From: Flaveria trinervia
Taxonomy: Eukaryota; Streptophyta; Magnoliopsida; Asterales; Asteraceae
Length of the DNA: 64,000 nt
Direction: 5' to 3'
Assembly: GCA_025506515.1 (NCBI GenBank)
Contig: CM046447.1
Span: 86,900,352 to 86,964,351 of the forward strand
This document shows, one piece after another, positions 36,461 to 47,091 of the stretch. The notes beneath the pieces are model-generated. The model worked only from the letters and a program-made list of their open reading frames with translations, was not told the DNA's origin and searched no databases. The first letter of the stretch is position 1, and each line of letters begins with the position of its first letter. The translations under genes were made by a program, and so were the position numbers.

Positions 36461-36470
36461 AGGGGGAGTT
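36461..36470 (+). other. R5 polypurine tract
   Basis: AGGGGGAGTT directly before the 3' LTR; same sequence as in R2 and R4. Confidence 0.9.
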
Positions 36471-37207
36471 TGTTGGACCAAAAGAACCAATGACCGGATC
36501 AGAAAAACCTTAAGTCCCACAGACGTCACAACAACTACTGAAGACCACAACAGCTTATTACAAAGTCTGAAGACAAGTGCTGAAGACAAAGTCTGAAGAC
36601 ACAAATGCTGAAGACAAGTCTGAAGACATAAGTGCTGAAGACAAAGTCTGAAGACACAAGATGCTGAAGACAAAGCTGAAGACACAAGTGCTGAAGACCA
36701 AAGTATCAGACGTTGTCACAACAGCTGAAGAGGTCTTCTTCAGTAGTTGTGACGGTTTACCTTTCAGTAGTTTTATATTTATCAGTAGTTTTGTAAAACG
36801 ACTGAAGAGCTTGTCTTCAGTCGTTGTAGTTTCAGTAGTTTCTTATCAGTAGTTTCTTATTTTGTACTTAACACTCTGATATGTTCTCAGTAGTTGTGAA
36901 CATTTCAGTAGTTCGTTAAGAGTTAGTTATTTTTGTAATAGATCTGCCAGTTGTCACTTTCCCGTGATAACAGCAGCGATTGCACTCTATATAAGGAGGT
37001 CAACCTATTGTAATAAATGAATGATTTGATCAGAATTATTAGATATTATTGAAACATTCCTTGTTACAGAAATATATTCTCTCGTTATAACCGTATTTGT
37101 TCTTAATACATATAAGTATCAAACTCTTGCTACTATTTGTCTAATTCTTGTTCTTATTCCGCTGTGTTACGGTCTAATACATCAAACTGTGATCACTGAT
37201 CCTGACA
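36471..37207 (+). repeat. R5 3' LTR
   Basis: 737 bases, TGTTGGACC to CCTGACA. Highly similar to the 5' LTR outside the 28-base repeat tract. Confidence 0.93.
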
Positions 37208-37259
37208 TACTTAGCACTAATGTTAAACCATTGGTCCACGTGTTGTCACATGATCCTCT

Positions 37260-37645
37260 CCTGGTTGATGGAGAGGAAGAAGATGATGTTTTTGACAGAG
37301 ATGGGAATAATGCTATGAAAATGGGCAGTGGTATGGATGACGAAGACTCTCAAGAAACTAACGAGGTTATGTCACTTAAGGTCCAAGTTGTCTATGCTTA
37401 TTGGTTATAATGGAATATCGCTCAGGCTTATGAACAGCAGATTGATCCACAACAGAGCCAAAAGTTTGCTGAAGAAATACTAAAGATCCTAGAAGGAGGT
37501 GATGACTGTGAAGTTGAAACTAAGTTCCTGGTGCATTGGCAGTGTGATAATTTCAGCCCGATCAAGGATCTTTTTAGAAACAGATTGAAGATTGTGTGAT
37601 TTACACATCAAGCTCAAGCTGAAAAGACTACAACTCATGACAAAA
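37260..37645 (+). pseudogene. BRR2: captured fragment of host BRR2 (DExH12) spliceosomal helicase gene
   Basis: Brr2 is the U5 snRNP RNA helicase that unwinds U4/U6 during spliceosome activation. The reading frame here gives an acidic stretch, then AMKMGSGMDDEDSQETNEV, then YAYWL, stop, AQAYEQQIDPQQSQKFAEE and LFRNRLKIV, stop. In known plant BRR2 proteins this N-terminal segment, before the first helicase cassette, has the same order (acidic region, AYWLQ, AYEQQIDPQQ, RNRLKIVWCTR). Two conserved codons have become stops (after YAYWL at 37408-37410, and Trp to TGA at 37597-37599). No helicase motif is included. It lies in R3 between the accessory N-terminal and C-terminal pieces, so it is a transduplicated gene piece, not a functional gene. 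The left limit is uncertain (37212-37270). Confidence 0.8.
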
Positions 37646-37791
37646 GGAATTATTAGATGTTTATGTATTTGAAAACTTTTGTAATTGAATCATGTATTAA
37701 ACTTGTGTACATAATGTTTATATTTTGTTAATGTGTTTCTGTTTGGATTATTCACTGATGTATGATGTGTTTATATGTTTAAATCAAGCAG
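37646..37791 (+). other. intron-like stretch before the accessory C-terminal exon
   Basis: T-rich, no coding signal, ending TTTAAATCAAGCAG at 37791, a plausible 3' splice site for the following frame. No matching donor is obvious; the captured fragment may have brought one. Confidence 0.35.
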
Positions 37792-38367
37792 ATCACACAT
37801 CTCAGCAAGATGAGTATGACATTGCTCCTTTTCAGAAAATCAAGTCTCAACTAACAATGATACTTGATCTGCAAGGGATAGTCAGGAGGTCTGTGAGTTA
37901 CACTCCTAAAGAAGGAGAAATAATCCACGACCTTACTAATGAGCAGCTTGCTAAGATGTTCAGACTGAATCCCGACGAGATAGTGAAGGATGCTCTAACA
38001 GTGGACATTGACAGTGACGATGAGCTTAAGGATGTTAATGAAATAAAGATTGAAGACGTCACTGCTCAACATTATCCAGAGTACGCTGACAAGGAGGGAA
38101 ATGTAGTCTCCAATCTGGGTGACTCCCTTGTTAGTGAAACTTTTGAAACTCTGGATAAAATGGAATACACATTATACAAGTGGCCACTAACTTGTCATCC
38201 GATGATGTTTACACATTATACAACTGGTCACTGTTCTATGACTCGCAGGATATTGTACAAGCTCTACAATTTCAGAATGTGATACGACTTTACTTTGTTT
38301 TGAAATACATGCAGGAGTCACAGGAGAGGAGAAGTATAAGAAGTATGAGGAGCTCATGAGGATGTAA
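37792..38367 (+). pseudogene. R3 accessory ORF, C-terminal piece
   Basis: An acidic frame open from the acceptor at 37791 to a stop at 38280-38282, with LTNEQLAKMFRLNPDEIV and DIDSDDELKDVNEIKIED. A short last exon is possible after TACATGCAG (38314), ending ELMRM and TAA at 38365-38367. I do not recognise a domain. Its place just before the purine tract matches the C-terminal ends of the R2 and R5 accessory ORFs, which is the only reason for the name. Confidence 0.45.
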
Positions 38368-38389
38368 CACAGTAGATGAAACTAGGTCC

Positions 38390-38400
38390 AAGGGGGATTT
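38390..38400 (+). other. R3 polypurine tract
   Basis: AAGGGGGATTT directly before the 3' LTR. Confidence 0.88.
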
Positions 38401-39140
38401 TGTAGATACATGTGTCCCTAGTTTCTGAACTTAGTGTAAAATGTCTTTATTGTCTTACACATATGTAATTGAATGGGTACTTAATGAAATACAATGTGTG
38501 GTTGTGCTTAAAATGTCGAATATTTCATTGTTTGGTATCTAATAACGATTATTGAACTAATTAGATAGGTTTATGGTTGGTTGAATAGAACTAACTTAAA
38601 TAATGATTGTGAAACATATTCAAGCTAACTCATATGAAGTTCTCATGCGATTGGTCTATGTTAATGGACCATACGCATGAACAACTTCATTCTAATGAAC
38701 CAGTCATACGAATGAACCAGGAGACTGGATCAGTCGCATGAGTGTAACATGAGATTGACTCAGTCGCACGACTGAACACTTAGTCGTGCGAATGGATAAA
38801 TCGCATGACTCAATCGCACAACTCAACCATGCTAATGGTTCAGTTGCCCGAATGAGAAACCCTAACCTTTAAATACCACTTAAATCATGGAAAAACAAGG
38901 CACTTTGAATACCTACGTACTAAATCGTACCCTAGCCGTCCAAAGACCTCTAAGAACCTGTTCCAAGTTCATAGATCGCACTAGATCGATTCCCTATCGT
39001 TCTTCACGTTTAGATTCAATCTATAATTGTTTCTATGTGTGTTCTCGCTGATTGGATCGCCAATCAAATAGGATTCCACACTATTTTATTCAGCATACAC
39101 GTATATCAGTTAGTATTTCGTTCGATACACGATCCTAACA
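38401..39140 (+). repeat. R3 3' LTR
   Basis: 740 bases, TGTAGATAC to CCTAACA, followed by the ATTTT duplication. The CAGTCG-type array is at about 38660-38855 and the TATA box has decayed to TTTAAATACC. Confidence 0.93.
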
Positions 39141-40067
39141 ATTTTGTTGAGAAGTTCTGTGAGCACTATATTGTCTGGAAATCCCTTTTGAGTTACAGAA
39201 TGAGTCAAGAACTAAGTTCTTAAACTTAGTCCCTTGATCACTTCTAATAATCTTAACCTTGTGATCAATTTGATTTTCTATTTTAAGAATAAAAGATTTT
39301 AATGTTTCGGCAGTTTCATCTTTAGTTCTTAAAAAGAATACCCATGTAAATCTTGTAAAATCATCAACTATCACAAGGCAGTATGATTTCCTTCCAATGC
39401 TCATTATACTTGTGGGACAAAAAAAATCCATGTGCAATAAGTGTAATGGAGTAGTGATGGATTTAACACTTTTGGATTTATGAGAGGTCCTGTGTTGCTT
39501 CCCTTTCAGGCATGCAACACAGTTGTCTTTGTAGAAAAATTCCTTTTTAGGCAAACCATGTACCAAGTTATTTTTAGCCAATTTATTCATTGTCTTAAAA
39601 CTTACATGACACATACGTTTATGCCAAAGTGTTGACTCATCACTATCAGCTTTGAAAAGAAAGCATGATACTTCACCCATTGGGGAAGCATTGTTCATAT
39701 CCAGCTTGTACATATCCTCTTTTCTGGGAGATCTAAGAAGCACTAATTCTGGAGGAATTGTCATCCTTGGTTTGAGGATAATGCACTCATGCTCTGTTAA
39801 AAGCATCTGGTGCTTTTGATCACAGAACTGAGAAACACTTAACATATTGTGTTCAAGATATTTGACAAAGTTAACTTTGTCAACTTTTAACTTACCATTA
39901 GATATACTCCCTCTGCCAGAAATATATCCTCCGGCCTCACCTCCAAATTGGATAGGACATCCATCATAGTGTTGAAACTATTGAAGGAGAGATCCGTTCC
40001 CTGTCATGTGCCTGAAGCATCCACTGTCCATAATCCAAACATTGTTGTTCTTGTCATATGGATGTCC
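39141..40067 (-). pseudogene. R2 pol, first part: protease and integrase N-half
   Basis: Protease begins at 40067 right after a CAG acceptor, with VWIMDSGCFRHMTGN (DSGC, so the usual Ala is changed). A stop follows near 39980. The frame from 39845 covers LWHKRMCHVSF and CVACLKGKQH (zinc region) and the core start HMDFFCPT and SDQGTKFKN. It is cut at RTSQQN by R3. Its continuation is at 9721 and downward on the minus strand. Confidence 0.9.
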
Positions 40068-40093
40068 CTGCACATAAGATGAGATTGTTAGTT
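40068..40093 (-). promoter_or_regulatory. putative branch point and 3' splice site at the gag-pol border (R2)
   Basis: On the minus strand AACTAACAATC... ends in TTATGTGCAG at 40068. CTAAC contains the gag stop TAA (40090-40088). The pol frame starts at 40067 in phase 0. Confidence 0.55.
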
Positions 40094-42727
40094 TTGATTA
40101 GAAACCCAAGCCTTGTTGGTCTTGGGTTCTTCCAATGATAGTGACATAATTGAACCAAAAGTTAAGCATGGGGGTTCAATGGATGTCTTTGAAGAAGAGG
40201 TTTGGGCTGTAGCATCTTCCTTGATCTTCCAATCCATCCTTTGGCTGATCATAAAGGATGAGCTTGTTGAAGCTTTTGCAGCTTGGCATTCTTCCGAAGC
40301 TTCTTTCTTTTCGGAAGAAACCTTCACCACCATTTCTTCCAAGGCAGTCTTCTTCAGGGATGGTTTCAAGGGAGCTTTCTTGTTCTTCCGAACTTTAGTA
40401 GCTTTTGTTTCTGAAGCCATTTTCCCTTCGGAAGAAGGAGTTTCTTCTAAAGATAACCTGGCTTCAGAAACTAGCTTTCCCTTTTTCATCACTTGGACCA
40501 TCTGATAAGGTCCAAACGAGAAACCTTCCCTGACTCCTTCTCTTTTAACATTATTTGCATAATGTGTGCTAGTAGGATTGTAGTAACAATCTTTAGCCAT
40601 GTGGTTTTGCAGACCACACATGATGCATGTAATGTTAGTCTTTTTGGAGCTTGTAGGTTGCTGTTTCTTAGTCTTTCTCTCTTGGTCAGCAACCTTTCCC
40701 TTCAACTTCTGGTCCTTTGGTAGGATAGGAGCACTAGTATTACAATCCTTTCCCGAATCAAAAGTACCTATCACCTGGAATCCAGCTGAGATAAAGACAC
40801 CTTTCTGTTTTAGGTCAATCTTCAGCTTAGACTCAACCACTTTCTTTGTAGTTCTTCTAGTAGCTTTAGCTCTGCTTCTTCTGGATTTGGTGGTTAGGGT
40901 TTGATCTTCACTGGGAGAGGTGGGTACATTTACCTGTTCCTTCCCTGTGGTGGCCACTATTGTTTCTTCATCCTTAAACTCTAGTGAAGAAGGGTCAGCA
41001 GTTGGAACCTCTTGCTCTTCAATACCATATCTAGGTTGTCTTATTGACTCATAAGAATGTGGTGGAGCAATTTCATTGGTCCCCAACCCTCCTTTGTTCT
41101 AATAACAGAGTTTGGAGTGGGAGGATGATACAAGAATAGCTTGGAAGTTCTGCTCAGAAATAGCATGCTTCCTGGCTTGAGCCTTAGCAGTGACAAGCTG
41201 GGCTTGAGCCTCAAACAATTTAGATATCAGATCCTTTATTTGAGTCTTGTAGTTGGTATGTTCATGTTTTAATAGGGACACAATTTTCTCTAACTCCTCA
41301 ATTTTCTTTTGATAGTCAGATTCAACCATTTTAAAATAAGATTTTAAGATACTTAAAGACTCAATATCATATCTAATTTCCATATTGTAATCCTGATATA
41401 ATTTAACCTTAGCTATACAAGTAGGAGTACAGAGATGTTCATATACGTGGTTATCATCTGTTCCGGCCATGAAAGCTTGAGTAGGAGTCATATCCTGTAC
41501 CATGAAGCTCCAGTCAACTTTTTGAGCCATTGCAACTGTTTTAGTTGACTTTCTAGTGGGCTTTGAGGTTGAGGGATGTGTGGAGGCGTGTGGGGTTCCC
41601 AGATTGGTCTTGGGAGCCTTGCATTCCCTTGCAAAGTGACTAAGCTGGTTACAGTTGTAACATTTCTCCTTGGTCTTGTCAAACCCAAACTTGCTGGCAA
41701 TTGGGTTTTGAGGGAATTGCCTTCTAGTTCTCTTAAAGAACTTCTTCGCTCTATAGGTTAAAAGAGCCATCTATTGGACGATGTCCACATACTCTACATC
41801 GTCTGGACTAAAACACTCTAGATCATCAAAGCAATATTGAAAATCACGAGAGTGTCCACGTCCTGAGACAAAGGCACAGCTGTCCTGAAAGGAGTTGTGC
41901 TGAGCCTGTTGAGACCTTGGAGTCTCAGGAAAAGTGATGTAAGGTCCAGAAGAGCATGCTGGCTGCTGGTTGTATGTCAGGTATTGCTGAGGTTATGGGG
42001 GTACTGAGCCTTCAGCAACCATTAAAGCGTTGCTAGTGGGAAGACTCAAAGGTCTGCTTGTTTGCTGGCCCTTCTTACTCTCCATCTCCAACCGGTATCC
42101 AACAAGAATGCTATAGAGTTCAGTCATGGTAAGAGTGTTCAAGTTCTTTGTCCTCTTGATAGAGACACAGTAGAATGTCCACTCATTTGGAAAAGCACTC
42201 ATGAACTTTCTTGTGAGATCTCTGAGTCATGGAGTGATCTTCATAGACTAAATTGAAGAAATAAGATCCATGTACCTGAAATACTGCTAGCTGAGGGTCT
42301 TTCCAGTAATATAAGTGAAGTTCTTGAATTGCTGCTTCAGTGAGTCCTTCTTTGAGTCATTGGAGCTTGAATACATCTAAGCAAGTGCATCAAACAATTC
42401 TTTAGCAGACTTATAATGCTCAAACCCCACCATGATGGAGTTGGGTATTGCAGTCATAAGAATGGTCATAGCATTGTTATTGATGTCCATCTTCTTTTGA
42501 TCCTTGTCAAAATAATCTTCAACAACTTTTTGTATCATGGCACCATTTCCACCAGGTGATGCCACCTTTGTTTTATACGGGTCGTTGACAATGGAGTTCC
42601 ACATTTTGTTGTCTTGGTATCTGATGAAGCCTTTCATTCTTCTGCTCTAAGACCTGAAGTTTTCAGGAGTAATGATGGGAGCTTTGGTCATCGTTCCCAT
42701 CTCTACTTCGGATTTGTTAAGAGCCAT
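40088..42727 (-). pseudogene. R2 gag, two zinc knuckles
   Basis: ATG at 42727 (MALNKSEVGT). The N-terminal copia gag domain shows NKMWNSIVNDPY and HYKSAKELFDALA, with several stops to 41990. The frame from 41770 is open to 41099, carrying RAKKFFKRTRRQFP and zinc knuckle 1 (CYNCNQLSHFAREC). A single TAG at 41099-41101 interrupts it, and the same frame continues to 40088 with zinc knuckle 2 (CIMCGLQNHMAKDC, about 40635-40594). A basic, disordered stretch lies between. It ends ...KAWVSNQN and TAA. The candidate donor at 41449-41441 lies between the knuckles. Confidence 0.88.
41441..41449 (-). promoter_or_regulatory. possible weakened 5' splice site inside gag (R2)
   Basis: Minus-strand CAC|GTATAT, phase 0, aligned in position with CAG|GTAAGT in R3 and CAG|GTAACT in R5. 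The last exon base is C rather than G, so it is weak here. The implied intron of 1379 bases is 2 modulo 3, as in R5. Confidence 0.35.
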
Positions 42728-42802
42728 TTTTCTGAGAGTTGTAAGGAATAATGAAAACAGGTTGATTTGGATGGTTCGACCTCACAAACAAGAGCCTAAA
42801 GT

Positions 42803-42814
42803 GCTCTGATACCA
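42803..42814 (-). other. R2 primer-binding site
   Basis: Reverse complement TGGTATCAGAGC, two bases from the right LTR. Confidence 0.92.
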
Positions 42815-42816
42815 AT

Positions 42817-43674
42817 TGCAGGATCAGTTTTTGTCACTAAACACTTGGTTTTCTCTCAAACTCACTTAAACAACACTATCGATGAAAGCAGAATCTTTAA
42901 GAGTTTATAATATATAATAAGTAATAACAAAACACAAGAAGTAAGTTTCAAGGTACTTTCATATATTGCTTCTCAACTCAAATATAATAAGACTCTTACA
43001 AGCATGTTCTTATGAGTTACAATGAGAGACTATATATAATACTACCTACAGCCAGATATACTTTGATACTAGTTGGAATCCTCTAACTAAAGCAAATACT
43101 ACAAAGCTATAGTTTAAGGTATCTCAGATAAGACTTTATCTGAATATGGTAGTCAGGACATGTCCCTGACTTACCTTTTGTCACCAACTAAAGTTGGTAA
43201 CTTGTACTAACATAAAAGAGTGAACAGTGGAATAAAGTATGGTTAACTTCATGGTCCTTTGAGGAAACGCCATGCAGTATCAGAGGTCTGCAGCGGAGTG
43301 TCAGAGGCCATACTTATGTCCACTGGTTCATAGCAGTGTCTTCTGAAGGTTAAATGGCTTCGGAAGAACAAGTACTTCCGAGCCACTTATATTTCGGAAG
43401 AGGCTGCTTCTTCCGAGGCTTGAGAACTTCTTCCTTTTTCATACTTTGGAAGTAGTCTTCTGATTTCTTTCTTGGAGACTTCATCTTCGGAAGTGAATAC
43501 ATTATCTTCAGAAGTAGAGCTTTGCCTTCGGAAGTGGAACTTTTGCTTTGTCTTCGGAAGAACTCTACTTCCTTCGGAAGTTTCACACTTGGCTTCGGAA
43601 GCCTTTGTAAGCAGCACCAAAATTTGTCTAACTGATTTGGTTTTGGTTGCACCAGCCTTCTTCTTGATCCAACA
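42817..43674 (-). repeat. R2 5' LTR
   Basis: 858 bases. CTTCGGAAG/CTTCCGAAG words cluster at 43350-43610; in the minus direction a TATATATAG box near 43029-43038 follows. TTATG follows the end at 43675. Confidence 0.93.
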
Positions 43675-44349
43675 TTATGGATGAATTCCATCCATAACAT
43701 ATTTGGAAGAGCCATGGCAATAGCTATTCAATCATTGTAAGGTTATTCTTAAGAACAGAATAGAAAAGAAAAGAACTAAATATGAGGTTAAAATGACCAA
43801 AATATACAATAACCAAAAATAGTGTGAGAAGTTATACAAGTAGTGCAATTAGAAGAGTTACATTGACAAATGACACATCTATTGTGATTAAGTTGGATTT
43901 CATTCTCTGTTAGCCACTCTAAAATCCCTTTCAATCCCATCTTAAACCCTAGCCTAACATTATCACCCAAGACAAACCTCTTGATTTTTGTATTACATTG
44001 TCTCAATTTATGACGATTTGATTAATATACGAGCTTATGATTAGTCTGTGCATTCATGGTTTGAGAGCTCCGTAAACACTAGTATATCATCACTAGTCCA
44101 CAAAATAAACCAAGAGGAGTGCTTAATGTGAGAAATGTGAATGTATGAATGTTTGAAGCAGTTGGCCAAAGATTTCAAATGAAAATAGTATTAAATGATT
44201 GGTTGTGAATATTACATCATGAAGTTCAAAACTAAGCATGTCTTGGGATCTTCCTTGTTTAAGGTAGTGATAATATAGCATGTGTACTTAATAGGGAGAA
44301 GTGTTCAAGTAAGTTTGTTTGCGGACAAAAAAAAGATTAAGTGTGGGGA
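43675..44349 (+). mobile_element. R1, right part: 3' non-coding tail up to its LTR
   Basis: Begins with the right TTATG duplication of R2. No ORF is convincing. It ends with an A-run and 'agtgtgggga', purine-rich sequence just before a TGTGATCACG LTR start. Confidence 0.5.
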
Positions 44350-45556
44350 TGTGATCACGTGTCAATATTTTGGTGTTTAATTGATCTGAATGTTTGATTT
44401 TACATCACGATTACGGTGAAACAAGTTCAAGTTGTTTGTGTATTGGATCATAGGTGATTGGAGCTAAAAGAAGCTTATTTTGGATGAAAAGATGCAAAAC
44501 AAACCAAAAGTTTGGCAAAACATGAAGCAGGATGGAAATCGGAGCCCGAGAAGTGAAAAAATGCGAAAACCAAAAGTTAAAGACCATGGTAACTTAAAAT
44601 GGGCATAACTTGTGCTAGGAAAAGAGTTACGGGGCCCATGACTTGTCAACGGAAAGCTCATGAAAAGTTACATGTGAAAATCAAAAGTTTACACGTGGTC
44701 GGCATATGATACGCCACCCTGGGCGTATCATACGCCGATGGCTAAACTAACACCTAGATTTTATAGAATTTCAAGTTTATTTAAGTCAAAATAACCCTAA
44801 TTCGATCCAAAACTTCTTGGACACGAAAAGTGATGAAATTGACGTTATTTTTGGTGTTCTAAGGCACCCCAAATTATACACAAACATTCTCCAAGTCAAG
44901 ATTGAAGATCCAATGAAGATGATGTGTGGTTAGGTTCTCTTGATTGCTTTTGGGGGTACAATTCTTGGAAAGTGAGACAATTGGTATGTTTGATTAGGTT
45001 TTTGTATTGAACATTAACATATTGAATGCAAAATTATATTTTTATTGATTTAAACAAGTTACTTATAAATAAAGTTGCTTGCTTGATTATCAATATTTCG
45101 GTTTGCTTGCATCGTGAAATCATTAAGAAAAGTAGGAAACATGCTATAAGTGAATTAGTAATATTGTGAGTGAAAGAGTCTTAAAAGATCATTTCTTTGT
45201 TGTCACTTTAATCAAAATCTAAGATCTTAAAGTATTGTTTCTTACAAACCCAAATCTAAATAGTACCAATTGTTGATCTTGCAAAATAGAAAACTCGAAG
45301 TGATTGCTTTTTGTTATCTCATTAAGTTTGTTATCAAGTTTGTTGCTTTATGAAATTGTGTTCATTAATCCATTTCAAGTTTCAATTTTTATTTATAAAG
45401 TTTGAGTCTTTTAGTTAATCGAGTCACGTTAATTAGACACTTTCCACATATTCCTTGACGAGACGATCTTACTTACCCTTGCACAATAAAGGTAGCTAAG
45501 ACCGATAAATTAAATTGTTTTTGATTGAGTCTCTAAAACCGGATCAATTAGCACTC
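44350..45556 (+). repeat. R1 3' LTR (right end approximate)
   Basis: Starts TGTGATCACGTG after a purine-rich tract. It contains a perfect stem GATACGCC/GGCGTATC at 44708-44733 with flanking GTATCATACGCC. It ends near TAGCACTCA, where coding sequence of R6 begins abruptly. The second LTR lies outside the window, so the boundary rests on the switch to R6 coding sequence. Confidence 0.5.
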
Positions 45557-46951
45557 ACTTGCCTAAACAAATCAAGGAAACCCATACGAAAGCTTTAAAA
45601 TGGGAAAATGTTGGATCTGAATCCTTATGGGTGCCTTTCTATGGAAATATAAGAGACTTGATTATGAGTGAAGCGCATAAGTCTAAGTTTTCTATACATC
45701 CTGGTTCCAACAAAATGTATCATGACTTGAAAGTGCATTATTGGTGGCCAAATATGAAGGCAGACGTAGCTACATACGAGAGCAAGTGTATGATCTGTTT
45801 TAAGGTTAAAGTGGAATATCATAAACCATATGAATTACTACAACAACCTAAGATTCTGTTATAGAAGTGGGAATAGATTTCTATAGACTTTATTACTAAG
45901 TTACCCAAGACTCCTAGTGATTGTGACATGATATGGGTGATCGTTGACTGACTGACTAAGTCAGCTCACTTCTTGGCGATCAGGGAAAATAATAAAAGAG
46001 ACAAGCTAACCCAAATTTACCTGAAGGAGGTAGTTTCAAGACATGGTGTGCCAATTTCGATTATTTCTAATCGTGATGCTCGTTATACTTCTCATTTATG
46101 GCAATCGTTGCAGAAATCATTAGGTACGCGTTTAGATATGAGCACTACCTATCATCTGCAGACCGATGGCAAAGTGAGCATACTAATCAAACTTTGGAGA
46201 ACATGTATGAGATTTTGTTATTGATTTCATAAATAATTGGGAAGTTTACCTACCTTCGGTCGAGATTTCATACAATAACAGTTATCACACTAGCATCAAG
46301 GCAGCACCATTTGAGGCGTTGTATGGGCAAAAGTGTAGTTCACTAGTTTGTTGAGCGGAAGTTGGTGATAGTCAGCTGACTGGCCCTGAATTGGTGCACG
46401 AGAATACCGAGAAGATCGTGCATATACGAAACCGAATGGCTGCAACGCGAGACAGACAAAAAAGCTATTCATTCAAGCGAAGGAAACATCAGGAGTTTCA
46501 GGTCGGTGATAGAGTATTACCAAAAGTCTCACCGTAGAAAGGTGTGATTCGGTTTGGTAAAAGAGGCAAGCTTAATCCGAGGTATGTTGGACCATTTGAA
46601 ATTCTAGAAAGAATAGGTCCAATGGCGTATTGATTGGATTTGCCTGAGTCACTAAATGGTGTTCACAATATATTTCACATCTCATATCTGAAAAAGTGTT
46701 TATCTTATAAGACTTTGGTTATACCACTCAAGGAAGTACAAGTAGATGAGCAATTGCGCTTTGTTGAGGAGTCGGTTGAAGTAATGGATCGTGAGGTCAA
46801 AACTCTTAAGCAAAGCAAGATACCAATGGTAAAAGTTTGTTGGAACTCAAGACATGGACATAAATTCATGTGCGAACGTGAGGATCAGATGAAACTCAAG
46901 TATCCTCATTTGTTCGAAATGATGGTCACAGCCGGGGAAGGAACTAATTAA
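45557..46951 (+). pseudogene. R6 pol 3' part: integrase and chromodomain (gypsy chromovirus)
   Basis: The zinc region is readable: EAHKSKFSIHPGSNKMYHDL and WWPNMKADVATYESKCMIC (HHCC type). The core follows with IDFITKLPKTPSD, WVIVD, a stop, then LTKSAHFLAI, and SRHGVPISIISNRDARYTS. The catalytic-Glu region (TDGKVS) is damaged. After a frameshift near 46220 come SYNNSYHTSIKAAPFEALYG and the C-terminal FHISYLKKCL. A chromodomain-like tail (PMVKVCWNSRHG, then WEREDQ-type and KYPHLFE) ends at 46951. An internal deletion occurs near 45618. The 5' part of pol would lie left of the window, because R1 sits between. Confidence 0.85.
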
Positions 46952-47091
46952 ATTTTGGGACGAAATTTCTTTCAACATGGGGCTGATGTGACAACTCACT
47001 CGATTTCATTATGCCAATACAGTAAACCAGTGATGTAAAACAACCAAGTAATGCATTTTTCGGGATGCAAATTCTTTCAACATGGGGATAA
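46952..47091 (+). repeat. duplicated purine-tract/LTR-start junction of R6
   Basis: TTTCTTTCAACATGGGG is present twice (about 46966 and 47072), each followed by TGTGACA (46995 and 47092). The first continues TGTGACAACTCACTCG, the second TGTGACATCCGG. So two different LTR starts follow the same tract about 100 bases apart. Confidence 0.7.

Larger units (their letters stand above)
24998..37207 (+). mobile_element. R5: Ty1/copia element, complete ends, 12.2 kb
   Basis: LTRs 24998-25779 and 36471-37207 (TGTTGGAC...CCTGACA). TACT flanks both sides (24994-24997, 37208-37211); a fifth T on the right suggests a 5-bp duplication with one base lost. A primer-binding site lies at 25782, a purine tract at 36461-36470. 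Order: gag, protease, integrase, RT, RNase H, spacer array, accessory ORF. All frames carry small lesions, yet the domain order is complete. SIRE-like by layout; lineage not proven. Confidence 0.94.
9722..39140 (+). mobile_element. R3: composite copia element inserted in R2 integrase, contains R4 and R5
   Basis: LTRs 9722-10460 and 38401-39140 (TGTAGAT...CCTCACA / CCTAACA) are flanked by ATTTT duplications. The 5' LTR is followed by a primer-binding site and the 3' LTR preceded by AGGGGGATTT. The inside is a mosaic. After 1.2 kb comes another purine tract, a different LTR (11671-12261) and a second primer-binding site, which leads into the only gag-pol present (12758-19002). The 3' part holds a promoter-like region, accessory ORF pieces and a captured BRR2 fragment. 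Without R4 and R5 it is about 14 kb. Confidence 0.9.
1591..43674 (-). mobile_element. R2: Ty1/copia element, complete ends, 42 kb with nested insertions
   Basis: The two LTRs (1591-2414 and 42817-43674) both run TGTTGG...CCTGCA on the minus strand. The right LTR is followed, in the minus direction, by an initiator-Met primer-binding site, and the left LTR is preceded by a purine tract. The 5-bp duplications TTATG at 1586-1590 and 43675-43679 match perfectly. Removing R3 (9722-39140) leaves about 12.7 kb with the order LTR, gag, protease, integrase, RT, RNase H, spacer, accessory ORF, LTR. Integrase before RT defines copia. The two zinc knuckles and the long post-pol ORF resemble the SIRE lineage, but lineage is inferred only. 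Confidence 0.93.

Noticed and set aside
37189..37410. Taking this as an active host helicase gene
   Set aside because: Only an N-terminal piece is present, with two in-frame stops and no helicase motifs.
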